Of a DNA stretch of 64,000 nt, positions 25,939 through 34,234 are shown in pieces. Made by a program: the position numbers and the translations under genes. The stretch comes from Synechococcus sp. ROS8604 (GTDB lineage Bacteria > Cyanobacteriota > Cyanobacteriia > PCC-6307 > Cyanobiaceae), in NCBI RefSeq assembly GCF_014279655.1, contig NZ_CP047946.1, positions 1,612,001-1,676,000 on the forward strand, read 5' to 3'. How positions within the stretch are numbered: the stretch's first letter is position 1; every line of letters starts with the position of its first letter. The notes below the pieces were generated by a model. That model was not told the DNA's origin. It saw only the letters and a program-made list of their open reading frames with translations, and searched no databases.

Positions 25939-26184
25939 GTGTCAATAATCCCTCTCGAAAACGAGCTTTCCTCTCTCTTCTCCCTCTTTGAAGTAAACGG
26001 CGATGGAGCTATCACTCCCACCGAGGTGAATCAAGTGCTCACCTCAATGGCGGGAATCATCGCTGAACAGGAAGCCAAGGCCCTTCGCCAGTTCATGGAT
26101 AGCCCAAGTGACGTCAGCCGAGAAGACTTTCTGAGCTGGGCAAGCAAGCAGCCTGGGCTGGGCTGGGAACCCATCAGTTGTTGA
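25939..26184 (+). CDS. EF-hand protein, probably the 5' part of the arginase gene
   Basis: An 81-residue stretch holding one good EF-hand (LFEVNGDGAITPTEV) and one degenerate one (FMDSPSDVSREDFLSW). In calmodulin-like domains EF-hands come in pairs, and the next two lie at the start of the following frame. It ends ...GWEPISC* at 26184, overlapping the TTG-started arginase frame by seven bases in another register. No Shine-Dalgarno sequence or ATG begins the next frame. This may therefore be the N-terminus of one four-EF-hand arginase interrupted by a one-base loss, or a separate coupled gene. The start is uncertain: GTG at 25939, or TTG at 25894. Confidence 0.6.
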   Translation: MSIIPLENELSSLFSLFEVNGDGAITPTEVNQVLTSMAGIIAEQEAKALRQFMDSPSDVSREDFLSWASKQPGLGWEPISC

Positions 26185-27461
26185 GAGATCTGTTTCAGCT
26201 TGTCGATACAGATGGGAGCGGCTGGCTCAGTCACGACGAGCTTTCGTTGATAGTGTCTCTGCTGGGCACACCAGAAGCATCCATCGATTCCCAGGAGTTG
26301 CTGGAGAGGCTTGATCGCGATGGGAACGGACGGATCCGCGTTGATGAGTTTTTAACCCTGCTGGAAGACCACAACCGCCTCAATTGCTCCCTTGCAGACC
26401 TCAAACGCTTAAAGAAAAGCCTGGTGCAGATCAGCAGCACGGCTGGGCTGAGTGGAGTCAGTCTTGTGGAGGTGGACTGTGACCTGGGAGCGGGGAAACC
26501 CGGCGCAGGTTCAGGCATTGAAATGTTCAAAAGTGCTGTCAAACACCAGCAAGATCTCCAAAAAATGAGCGCAGGCTTGATCGCCGAGATTCGAGAGGGA
26601 AAAACACCATCGGCCCATGCCGCTACCACAGGAAAAAGCACCACACCCCACGCTCGTCACATCAAAACCATCGCTGGCGTGATGCAGGACGCAGCGAATT
26701 TGGTATGCAGCACGCTTCAGCAGCAGAGCTCCCCAATCGTCCTTGCGGGAGACCACTCCACCGCCGCCTCAACCATTGCAGGGATCCGTCGTGCCCATCC
26801 ACAGTCGCGGCTTGGGGTGATCTGGATCGATGCCCACGCTGATATTCATTCCCCCTTCACGACCCCTTCGGGGAATATGCATGGGATGCCCTTGGCGATC
26901 GCCTGCGGGCACGACAATCTTTCAGAGGCGATCAATGATCCAGAGCCTGTCACCCGACAACTCTGGAAGGATCTGCAGCAACTGCACGGTTTCGAATCTG
27001 CAGCGATCGACTTCCGTGATCTGATTTATGTCGGCGTCAGAGACACCGAGGCCGCTGAGGATGTCACCTTGGCCAGCCACTCCATACCAGTGATCAGCAC
27101 CGAGCAGGTCAGACGTAAGGGAGCCATTCAAGCTGCCAATCACTGCCTCTCCTGCCTCTCCCACCTCGCCGACGTGGACCTGATTGATGTGACCTTCGAT
27201 GTGGATGCGATGGACTCAACCATCTGCAAAGGCACAGGCACCCCCGTTCCTGGGGGGCTCTGGGCGCACGAGGCCATTCTCCTGCTCCGCCCGCTTCTCT
27301 CCGATCCCAGGGTCTGCTGCTGGGAAATTTGTGAAATCAATCCCTACCTCGATGAACTGAACACCCTGGCGGAACTCTCTTTGGGAATCTTCCGGGCTGG
27401 GCTTGAGGTTCTTGGAGAGCGGTTCAGCTCACCCTCTTCATCCTCATCCCATGCAAGCTGA
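26178..27461 (+). CDS. EF-hand arginase/agmatinase-family ureohydrolase
   Basis: A 427-residue ureohydrolase with an N-terminal EF-hand pair (VDTDGSGWLSHDEL and LDRDGNGRIRVDEF). The binuclear-metal site is complete: AGDHST, WIDAHADIH and VTFDVDAMDSTI, followed by CKGTGTPVPGGL. These enzymes release urea from arginine, agmatine or guanidino compounds; TGTPVPGG is arginase-like, but the substrate is not proven. EF-hands suggest calcium control. The frame opens only with TTG and without a ribosome site, so it may depend on the preceding frame. It overlaps the urea transporter gene by 11 bases, linking urea production with transport. Confidence 0.85.
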   Translation: MLRDLFQLVDTDGSGWLSHDELSLIVSLLGTPEASIDSQELLERLDRDGNGRIRVDEFLTLLEDHNRLNCSLADLKRLKKSLVQISSTAGLSGVSLVEVDCDLGAGKPGAGSGIEMFKSAVKHQQDLQKMSAGLIAEIREGKTPSAHAATTGKSTTPHARHIKTIAGVMQDAANLVCSTLQQQSSPIVLAGDHSTAASTIAGIRRAHPQSRLGVIWIDAHADIHSPFTTPSGNMHGMPLAIACGHDNLSEAINDPEPVTRQLWKDLQQLHGFESAAIDFRDLIYVGVRDTEAAEDVTLASHSIPVISTEQVRRKGAIQAANHCLSCLSHLADVDLIDVTFDVDAMDSTICKGTGTPVPGGLWAHEAILLLRPLLSDPRVCCWEICEINPYLDELNTLAELSLGIFRAGLEVLGERFSSPSSSSSHAS

Positions 27462-29046
27462 CGCCCCTTCGGTGTACGAGCTTCTGCAAGCTCTCCTACC
27501 GCCGCCGCCCGCGCCTTTAGGACGAAAGGGGTTATTTGCTGAACAGCATTTCCGGGCGGGGCCCTGGGAAAGCGGTCTACGCAGCTTTTCCCAAGTGATT
27601 TTTATCAACCATCCCCTCAGTGGTGGCCTGCTGCTGCTGGCCTTTCTGATCCAGTCACCTTGGATGGCTCTCTTGGCTGTCTTGGGGATGGCTGCAGCAA
27701 ACGCCGTTTCCAAGCTGCTGAATCTTGGCCAAAGCCTGCGCGATCAGGGAATCCACGGCTTCAACGGTGCCCTTGTGGGATGCGCCGCGGCAGTTGTAGC
27801 TGACTCCAGATCCGTGGTAGATACCGGGCTGATCGCAGTGTTCGTAGCGTTCGGAGGCGGACTCACAACGCTGATACTCGAACTGTGGCGACGCCTCTTT
27901 CATCTCCGCGGAGACCCGCCGGCGCTCACCCTGCCGTTCTGCCTGATCACCTGGGGACTGGTGGCCTTGGTGAGCCCTCAAATGCCAGACAGCATCGAGA
28001 CGGTGAAAGCGGCGGCTTCGCCTGGCTCAGTTCAGGCATTGGCTTTCGGCCTTCCCCACAGCTTCGGACAGGTGTTTCTCTGTTCCGACCTGGTCAGCGG
28101 ATGGCTCGTTCTCCTGGCAGTTGCGGTCGCAAGCCCCATCGCCGCCGCGCTCGGAGCGTGTGGCGCCCTGATGGGAATGATCACCGCCTTGGCAAGCGGA
28201 GCTGACAGCGCTGCTGTAGCCCAGGGGTTATGGGGTTACAACGGCGTTTTGGTGGCGATCGCCCTTGGCGGAATCTTCCACGTGCCCGGACGCAGAACCC
28301 TGGTCATGGCTCTCATCGGAGCCGGGTTTGCCAGCCTTGTACAGGGTCTACAGGGGAGGTTGATGGGCAGCCTGCCAGCGCTCACTCTGAGCTTCGTGCT
28401 CACAACCTGGATGCTGCAGCGTCTGGCTGGCCGAACCCTGCCGGCACTGATTCCTGTGGCCCTGCATGCCGTTGTTAGCCCTGAGGAACACCGCAAACGG
28501 TTTCTGGTGGCGAGTGAATTGTTAGGAAGCTTCCGCCGCAACTTGCGACAGAGGCTGGACGGCATGGCCCCCAACGCTGGGGGGGAACAGACTCAAAGCG
28601 AGCTGAACAGCGAGATACAAGCTCTTTTTGATGAGCTCGACCTGAACCGTGATGGCCAGCTCAGCCTTGAGGAGCTACGCCATGCGCTGTTGTCAGGCGG
28701 GACGAGCAAGCAAAGCCATCAGCGCCGAACCTCATCCCTCAACGATCAACTAACGGCAACGATGGCGTCGATGGATCTCAACGGTGATGGCCACATCGAC
28801 TCCGCTGAATTCAGCCAGCTCATCCAACGCTTGCAACGACTCCGGCAGGGAGAAGAACGGCTGCTGCTGTACTTAATGCCCGTTGATGCCAATGGCAATG
28901 ATCGTCTCGATCAAGAGGAATTAACGCGTCTCCTGCAAAGCATCGGCCAACCACCCCTAAGCGCCGGGGAACAAGCGTTGGTGTTCCCAAACCAGCAGAA
29001 AAGTCTTAGCTGGCACGATTTCGTGGATCGCTTGTTGTTGAGCTAA
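27451..29046 (+). CDS. Urea transporter (UT/SLC14 type) with C-terminal EF-hands
   Basis: A 531-residue protein. Residues about 1-345 are a urea-transporter channel domain with two related halves (INHPLSGGLLLLAFLIQSP, GIHGFNGALVGCAAA and, later, GLWGYNGVLVAIALGG). About 395 to the end is a calmodulin-like region with three good EF-hand loops (DLNRDGQLSLEE, DLNGDGHIDSAE, DANGNDRLDQEE) and one degenerate loop. It should move urea passively across the membrane, with calcium modulating the flow. The ATG at 27451 lies inside the arginase gene, so the two are translationally linked. The EF-hand fusion is rare for this family, as far as I know. Confidence 0.88.
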   Translation: MQADAPSVYELLQALLPPPPAPLGRKGLFAEQHFRAGPWESGLRSFSQVIFINHPLSGGLLLLAFLIQSPWMALLAVLGMAAANAVSKLLNLGQSLRDQGIHGFNGALVGCAAAVVADSRSVVDTGLIAVFVAFGGGLTTLILELWRRLFHLRGDPPALTLPFCLITWGLVALVSPQMPDSIETVKAAASPGSVQALAFGLPHSFGQVFLCSDLVSGWLVLLAVAVASPIAAALGACGALMGMITALASGADSAAVAQGLWGYNGVLVAIALGGIFHVPGRRTLVMALIGAGFASLVQGLQGRLMGSLPALTLSFVLTTWMLQRLAGRTLPALIPVALHAVVSPEEHRKRFLVASELLGSFRRNLRQRLDGMAPNAGGEQTQSELNSEIQALFDELDLNRDGQLSLEELRHALLSGGTSKQSHQRRTSSLNDQLTATMASMDLNGDGHIDSAEFSQLIQRLQRLRQGEERLLLYLMPVDANGNDRLDQEELTRLLQSIGQPPLSAGEQALVFPNQQKSLSWHDFVDRLLLS

Positions 29047-29238
29047 GCAATGGTGACAATAAAACAACTCCACAAAAATCCTGATAGCAGCCTAGTGATT
29101 AACTGAGCTTTCAATGAGAAGACTCACCAATCGTTCGCTTGCTGTTTAGATAATCTCAGACATCAACATGATTTGGGTTATTGTGATTGCAATAAAATAA
29201 TGGCAAAGGCCATAGGGACATCCTCCATTCACCAGCCC

Positions 29239-29631
29239 ATGAAACCCCTGGTCCCAATCTCCGCCACGTCACTGTTCTTGTTCACGGCACTCTGCTGGGC
29301 TCCTCCATCAGCACAAGCACAATGGCAAGGCGTCAATGAAAAAAAGTGGGCAGAATTGATCGAATCCGACATCCAAAAGGGAGCATCGGCAGAAACAATT
29401 TGCACAAATTCCACGAATTTTGCGACAACATCCACTGAAGATTCCTTTAAAAATTGGGCTTCGTCGATAGCACAAAAATATTGCACCGAGGGAGTCACAA
29501 AAACAGAAGCAACGGCTCCCATTGCCAACAATGAGGAAGAATGCCGTCTCGACAGTTCCGACATCTACAGAATCAGCCTTGGAGAAAAGGTTCACAAGAG
29601 CAACAAGGGATGTTGGTCTTCATTCAATTGA
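29239..29631 (+). CDS. Secreted hypothetical protein
   Basis: A 130-residue protein with a signal peptide (MKPLVPISATSLFLFTALCWAPPSAQA, cleavage near AQA) and a cysteine-containing mature part (KGASAETICTNS, IAQKYCTEG, EEECRLDSSD, SNKGCWSSF). The four cysteines suggest disulphides in the periplasm. ATG at 29239 places the signal peptide at the N-terminus. No homologue is recognised. Confidence 0.55.
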   Translation: MKPLVPISATSLFLFTALCWAPPSAQAQWQGVNEKKWAELIESDIQKGASAETICTNSTNFATTSTEDSFKNWASSIAQKYCTEGVTKTEATAPIANNEEECRLDSSDIYRISLGEKVHKSNKGCWSSFN

Positions 29632-29718
29632 ATGCATGAACCCACTCAACATCCAAGGCACAAAATAGATCCCATCGCATTCTCTTTTCTCGTTAACGTG
29701 AGTTCACTGGTAAATCCG

Positions 29719-29895
29719 ATGACGATTCCATTTGGCGAGCACCAACCATCGGATGGGCAATCATCTCAGCTGTTCACTCCGCGCCTACGCAAATGGCTTG
29801 ACGAGCGCTTGAGACATCTTGCAAGCCAACAAAGAATTCAAGATGCCAGAGCTTTGCGTAGCGAATTCTCCATTGAGGAGCTGTCCACAGGCTGA
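29719..29895 (+). CDS. Small hypothetical protein
   Basis: A 58-residue protein, MTIPFGEHQPSDGQSSQ then a basic helix (LFTPRLRKWLDERLRHLASQQRIQDARALRSEFSIEELSTG). The amphipathic helix looks like real coding sequence, and similar small basic proteins occur in marine Synechococcus, but no function can be given. A longer in-frame start exists at 29632. Confidence 0.45.
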   Translation: MTIPFGEHQPSDGQSSQLFTPRLRKWLDERLRHLASQQRIQDARALRSEFSIEELSTG

Positions 29896-30059
29896 CTTTT
29901 GAGTGGCTGCGCTTCCGCAGAGTCGAGCAGGCCAGTGATGGAGAAGCGAATAAACTCTGTTTGCAGTGGGGTTCCAATCACAAAAGGCATTCATCAATAA
30001 ACCTCAATACGAGCCGATTCAAGAACCAACAAACCATATAGCTTTAAAAGCAACACCAT

Positions 30060-30266
30060 CTATGAACCATTTCTCTTGGCGATCCATTCACCAAGTGGTA
30101 CAGCGATCAAACCACCAACACCCAACCAGACAATCCAGAAACCAATAAAGACCAAACCCGTTGGCTCTTTCGGCAATGGTAAGTAGCGGTAATCATATGG
30201 AAACGAAAATGCCCACAGCCAATAAAAAACCTTGACTGAATTAGGCAGAGATTGGCTACTAAACAT
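30060..30266 (-). CDS. Small membrane protein, hypothetical
   Basis: A 68-residue protein with an aromatic N-terminal part (VFYWLWAFSFPYDYRYLPLP) and one transmembrane helix (GLVFIGFWIVWLGVGGLIAVPL), ending GEWIAKRNGS. Coding is likely because of the well-formed helix with a basic end. Function unknown. Confidence 0.45.
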   Translation of the reverse strand: MFSSQSLPNSVKVFYWLWAFSFPYDYRYLPLPKEPTGLVFIGFWIVWLGVGGLIAVPLGEWIAKRNGS

Positions 30267-30473
30267 CTAAAACGCAACAAGTCTTTAAGCGGCGAAGTTT
30301 AACGCATTCAATGCTCAGAGATGTTGTCGCTAAATGCCCGCCCTCAAAGACCATAATTGTCTTACTATTGCAAATCTTGACTGATATCAATGCCAAGCGA
30401 TTGCGGGAAGTTTGGGATCTTAACCAGTCCCTTTTGAGCGTCTCAATAAACATCCAAATAGACTGGTGATGTC

Positions 30474-30740
30474 TCAGCTGTGGCGAAGGTGAGCCATGGC
30501 GCTGTCGTGAAGATGCTTTTGATGCGCATGGCGATTCGCCCAAACGCGCTGTTGAGCCTGAGCGCTATTGGAATCAAGAAGATCTGGATGTCCCTCGAGC
30601 TGAGCCTGACTCGATTGGCTCAACCTTTGCTCATGGGCGTGATGATCGGCCCAGGCGAGAAACTCAACAGCGGCCTTCTGGTGACGCTCCAGCACATTGC
30701 CGCTGTAATCAACCGGGAGAGAACGAAGAACGGCTTTCAT
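30474..30740 (-). CDS. Small His/Gln-rich hypothetical protein with an internal repeat
   Basis: An 88-residue protein. Two related stretches, WADHHAHEQRLSQSSQAQL and WANRHAHQKHLHDSAMAHL, form a degenerate repeat of about 35 residues. It is rich in His, Gln and Ala. The plus strand carries an overlapping open frame, but that one lacks a plausible protein pattern and would run into the methyltransferase gene. No homologue is recognised. The histidines might bind metal, which is a guess. Confidence 0.4.
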   Translation of the reverse strand: MKAVLRSLPVDYSGNVLERHQKAAVEFLAWADHHAHEQRLSQSSQAQLEGHPDLLDSNSAQAQQRVWANRHAHQKHLHDSAMAHLRHS

Positions 30741-30891
30741 GATGCAAGGCCTCGTTTCGATGCAAACATTCTGTATCGGTTGATACGAAATTTTCATCCG
30801 CTTCACAATTCTTGCCGGAATGGCCTGATTTGCATCCTCGGTTGGATGGCCTCATCCATTGAAATAGGCGTATCGATCCAACTACAGCCCA

Positions 30892-31947
30892 ATGGCGTCG
30901 AGCCTGACCGAAATCGCCTACCGCACCATCCAGCAGGGCCGGAGCCTGGCAGGACTGGCGCATAAGGAGCTGAGCACCAAAGCCATGGAGCTGTTGGCAC
31001 CCGATGTCGTGCCCAGCACAGAACCGGTTCCCGACGCCTTGACCAATGAATTGCGACGCTCCTTGAACGCCCTTCAGGACATCGATTGGCAGGAGTCAGA
31101 ACAGGGGCTTTATCCGTCGTCCCTGCTGTTTGATATCCCCTGGTTGGAGTGGGCCGAGCGCTATCCCCGCGTGTGGCTTGACCTACCCTCAAATTGGGCC
31201 AGGCGACGATCACGCAACGTCCAAGACATTCCCAATACGCACGACAAAGAGCTCTACCCGGATTACTACCTCCAAAATTTCCATCATCAAACCGATGGGT
31301 ATCTCAGCGATCATTCCGCTGAGCTCTACGACTTGCAAGTCGACATCCTGTTCAACGGGTCCACAGACTCGATGCGCCGCAGGCTGATTGCCCCTTTGAA
31401 GCGTGGCTTGAAGCGGTTTAGTGATCGCCCAGACGCCAGTCTTCGCATCCTCGACGTAGCGACGGGAACCGGTCGGACGCTTCACCAGATTCGAGCGGCT
31501 CTACCAAAGGCCTCACTCTTTGGCCTGGACTTGTCTGAGTCCTATTTGCGTCAGGCCAATCGTTGGCTCAACAAGGGAAGCGACAGCCTTGTGCAGCTGC
31601 TTCAAGGCAATGCTGAATCCATGCCCTTTGGTGACGAAAGCATGCAGGCGGTGACCTGCGTTTTCCTCATGCATGAGCTTCCTGCTGAAGCGCGGCAGGC
31701 GGTTCTTAATGATGCCTATCGATTGCTTGAGCCCGGTGGAGTACTTGTTCTCGCCGACTCCATTCAGCTCAAAGATTCACCGCAGTACAGCGTGGCGATG
31801 GATAACTTCCGACGGATCTTTCACGAGCCTTTCTACCGAGATTTCATTTCAGATGACATCGAATCACGCCTGAGCAACGCTGGCTTCACAGGGATCTCAG
31901 CTGAATCCCATTTCATGATGAGAGTTTGGACTGCCAACAAGCCTTGA
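30892..31947 (+). CDS. SAM-dependent methyltransferase
   Basis: A 351-residue class I methyltransferase. The SAM-binding motif I is ILDVATGTGRTLHQI near residue 185, then FGLDLSESYLRQA (motif II), GNAESMPFGDESMQAV and the post-motif region YRLLEPGGVLVLAD. An N-terminal domain of about 150 residues precedes the catalytic part (LLFDIPWLEWAERYPRVWLDLP). Resemblance to UbiE/COQ5-like methyltransferases is clear, but the acceptor (quinone, pigment or lipid) is unknown. The ATG at 30892 begins the frame directly. Confidence 0.8.
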   Translation: MASSLTEIAYRTIQQGRSLAGLAHKELSTKAMELLAPDVVPSTEPVPDALTNELRRSLNALQDIDWQESEQGLYPSSLLFDIPWLEWAERYPRVWLDLPSNWARRRSRNVQDIPNTHDKELYPDYYLQNFHHQTDGYLSDHSAELYDLQVDILFNGSTDSMRRRLIAPLKRGLKRFSDRPDASLRILDVATGTGRTLHQIRAALPKASLFGLDLSESYLRQANRWLNKGSDSLVQLLQGNAESMPFGDESMQAVTCVFLMHELPAEARQAVLNDAYRLLEPGGVLVLADSIQLKDSPQYSVAMDNFRRIFHEPFYRDFISDDIESRLSNAGFTGISAESHFMMRVWTANKP

Positions 31948-32022
31948 AGTGATTCCCTGACACACCCTTCTTCAGGGCGACCAACGCCCCATAAGGTGCA
32001 GGAACCCTTGCCGAGGGCTTTG

Positions 32023-32334
32023 ATGATCAACCCTTTTTATGTTCGCTGGCTTCAAGGCTGGACATTTCAGTTGGTCCTAATGGAAGGCAAAGTGCAAGTG
32101 GAGGCGCATGGATTTGGAATCTGTATTCGTACATCCCTTTTGCACGGAGAAACACCTCAGGATGCTGCTGATCGTCTCGTTCTTGAAGAAGACACGCGGC
32201 GCCACGCACTGCATCAAGCTTGGTTGAAAGGCCAGGCTGTTCCTGCCGACCACAATGAACTTCCTTCTTCTGAAGGGCCTCTCACCGCGCCTGAATCGCT
32301 TGTGATTGTTCATCACAAAACGCTGGTTGGTTAA
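32023..32334 (+). CDS. Conserved hypothetical protein
   Basis: A 103-residue soluble protein: MINPFYVRWLQGWTFQLVLMEGKVQVEAHGFGICIRTSLLHGETPQDAADRLVLEEDTRRHALHQAW shows beta-strands then an acidic helix. It looks like the small proteins shared among marine Synechococcus, but no function can be named. ATG at 32023 is preferred to an earlier in-frame start at 31996. Confidence 0.55.
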   Translation: MINPFYVRWLQGWTFQLVLMEGKVQVEAHGFGICIRTSLLHGETPQDAADRLVLEEDTRRHALHQAWLKGQAVPADHNELPSSEGPLTAPESLVIVHHKTLVG

Positions 32335-32349
32335 ACCCAGGGATGCACT

Positions 32350-32622
32350 TTAGCTGCCCGACGACAGCTTGGCCAAGACAAATCCAATCAATACTCCAGG
32401 GCCTCCCCAGCGAAGCGAACGCCAAAACTTTGGGGCCGTTGTTGGTTTGAAAATCCATTCAAATTCATCTTGCTCTTCAACAACTTGTTGAAGCAGGTTG
32501 CGACGTTGCAATCGTCGCCTTGAACGGACATCGTTGGCTTCCCAACGCCTCGGCTGAATGTGAATCAGAGCGGCCAGGGCGTGTAACGGACGTAGCTGTT
32601 TGTGACGGGAACCTGATGCCAT
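32350..32622 (-). CDS. Small membrane-associated hypothetical protein
   Basis: A 90-residue protein: basic N-terminal half (RRRLQRRNLLQQVVEEQDEFEWIF) and a C-terminal hydrophobic segment (WGGPGVLIGFVLAKLSSGS). It may be tail-anchored. ATG at 32622. Converges on the gene at 32023. Function unknown. Confidence 0.45.
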   Translation of the reverse strand: MASGSRHKQLRPLHALAALIHIQPRRWEANDVRSRRRLQRRNLLQQVVEEQDEFEWIFKPTTAPKFWRSLRWGGPGVLIGFVLAKLSSGS

Positions 32623-32696
32623 GAAAGCGCTCACTGTGCACGTCACAGCCATACACGTGAAGCATCAGGATAAATGAAACCGATCGTCAGAAGACC

Positions 32697-32951
32697 ATGT
32701 CAAAGGCTGAATCGCGCTGGCCAGAATCCGCCCCTGAACTGGCGCAGGAGCTTCATCGTTGCTTGAGTCTTGGCGACCGTGACTGGCATCGATTAAAGAC
32801 CGATGCCGACCGTCGCAGCGCTGAACTGATGGCTGCTGCTCTCTCTCAACTCATCCAGGGTGGAGAGCGCAACGATGTTGAGGAGCTCACCGAGCAAGCA
32901 CTGCGCTGGATCAGACGGGAACTGAAAGACCCTGGCTGTCCGCATCGTTGA
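32697..32951 (+). CDS. Small conserved hypothetical protein
   Basis: An 84-residue helical protein (SAPELAQELHRCLSLGDRDWHRLKTDADRRSAELMAAALSQLIQGGERNDVEELTEQALRWIRRELKDPGCPHR). It is of a type seen throughout marine cyanobacteria with no assigned role. Its 3' end overlaps the convergent RsbW-like gene by 41 bases. Confidence 0.65.
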   Translation: MSKAESRWPESAPELAQELHRCLSLGDRDWHRLKTDADRRSAELMAAALSQLIQGGERNDVEELTEQALRWIRRELKDPGCPHR

Positions 32952-33480
32952 GGGAGGTCACGCGAGACACGGGACGGCGGCATGCCAACTGAACGCGATT
33001 CCCGCGTCGACTCCAGCGCACATCGTCAAAACACTGATAAATCAAAAACAAGCCACGGCCTTGATTGGCTTCGATGCACTCAGGAAGCTCACCGAGACGT
33101 GCATGGGTGGGGACTCCTTCCCCTTCATCCTGAATCTGCCAAATCATCCATTGAGGCGTGAGGATGCGGCGCACACGCAAACACTTGTTGGGATCGCCTG
33201 CGTTCCCATGACGCACAGCATTGACGAGAGCTTCCTGAAGACCGAGCTGCAAACGACCGGTTGTCTCATCACAGTCCACGGGATCGAGAAGCAACTCCAG
33301 CAAGGGAGAGAGTTGCAGCGTGGACGGAAGAATGAAATCAGCCCAGCGCGTTCGTTGAAACGAGGGGGTGAGATTAAAACTGAACGACCCTGAAGTCGAT
33401 CCAAGCCGCGATGACATCAGGACCGAAGCATTCTGTTTTGACCATACCCCTTGATCTGGTCCATGCCACAGCGCATTCAC
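32911..33480 (-). CDS. RsbW-like anti-sigma factor ATPase (HATPase_c)
   Basis: A 189-residue GHKL ATPase of the serine-protein-kinase/anti-sigma type. The N box is LGLQEALVNAVRHGN, the G1 box DEGEGVP and the G2 box GRGLFLI. Such proteins bind and phosphorylate an anti-anti-sigma factor or bind a sigma factor. The GTG start at 33480 follows the gun4 stop directly (TGAGTG), so the two genes are coupled; ATG at 33417 is an alternative start. No partner anti-anti-sigma gene is nearby. Confidence 0.8.
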   Translation of the reverse strand: MNALWHGPDQGVWSKQNASVLMSSRLGSTSGSFSFNLTPSFQRTRWADFILPSTLQLSPLLELLLDPVDCDETTGRLQLGLQEALVNAVRHGNAGDPNKCLRVRRILTPQWMIWQIQDEGEGVPTHARLGELPECIEANQGRGLFLIYQCFDDVRWSRRGNRVQLACRRPVSRVTSLNDADSQGLSVPV

Positions 33481-34194
33481 TCATTGACGAGCAACCAGGG
33501 ACGGATGGTTGAGAAGGGCATCGATCAGTCGAACACCACGAAGCTGGTTAACCAGAGGCATATGACCCTCAGGAGCCTTCAATGACCAATCGAACGCCTT
33601 CGGATAACGCGTCCAGACTCCTTCCTTCTTCCAGCCAATCCGAGGCCAAAGCTTGTCGTAACGACCATTGAGAGTGGCCAGCAAACGGGCCTGCACTGTG
33701 AACCCAAACCGGCCTTGGGAGTAGGCGATCCAAAGACGATCCATCGTGACAAGGTCCAGCCCACTCATGGTCAAGACTTCGCTGAAATAGACGTATCCCC
33801 GCCGTTCAGCCAGCTCTCCGGCCAGCTTGCGAAGAAAAACGCTGGTGAGGCGATCAGCCTCTTCAAACCGTTCTTCGAGAAGGGCCTGCTGAAGGGGGGA
33901 ATAATCCAGATCGGATTCCGAACCTGTGGCAAACCATCCCCCAGAAGCACCGAAAAGAGGACCCAGGGCCGACGGTTGATGACGATGCAGGGTCTGCAAA
34001 ATCCAACCAGCAGCCCACTCGTCTCCTTCATGATCAAAGGAAGCAAGAGCAGCCGCACCCATGGCAGCCAGCTGATCAGCCGCTTTCTCGACTGCTGGGA
34101 TCAAGGAGCGTTTTTGTCGTGAAGAGCCACTGGAGAATTTCTCTAGAAGCTGGTCGACGCTGAGATCGGATGAAGAAGAAAGACCAGAAAGCAT
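33481..34194 (-). CDS. gun4: GUN4-family tetrapyrrole-binding protein
   Basis: A 237-residue protein with an N-terminal helical domain and a C-terminal GUN4 core: DYSPLQQALLEERFEEADRLTSVFLRKLAG, then DLVTMDRLWIAYSQGRFGFTVQARLL and WPRIGWKKEGVWTRYPKAFDWSLKAPEGHMP. GUN4 binds protoporphyrin IX and its Mg form and stimulates magnesium chelatase at the entry to chlorophyll synthesis. The RFGF..Q and GHMP motifs are intact. It is co-directional and contiguous with the RsbW-like gene. Cyanobacteria often have several GUN4-domain proteins, so whether this is the chelatase cofactor itself is not certain. Confidence 0.85.
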   Translation of the reverse strand: MLSGLSSSSDLSVDQLLEKFSSGSSRQKRSLIPAVEKAADQLAAMGAAALASFDHEGDEWAAGWILQTLHRHQPSALGPLFGASGGWFATGSESDLDYSPLQQALLEERFEEADRLTSVFLRKLAGELAERRGYVYFSEVLTMSGLDLVTMDRLWIAYSQGRFGFTVQARLLATLNGRYDKLWPRIGWKKEGVWTRYPKAFDWSLKAPEGHMPLVNQLRGVRLIDALLNHPSLVARQ

Positions 34195-34234
34195 GACGTA
34201 CTACCGGCTCTAACTGGCTCGGCGTTATCCCACT

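Noticed and set aside
30480-30965. 161-codon plus-strand frame before the methyltransferase
   Set aside because: Overlaps the methyltransferase start by about 70 bases and lacks a protein-like pattern; the minus-strand frame is slightly better.
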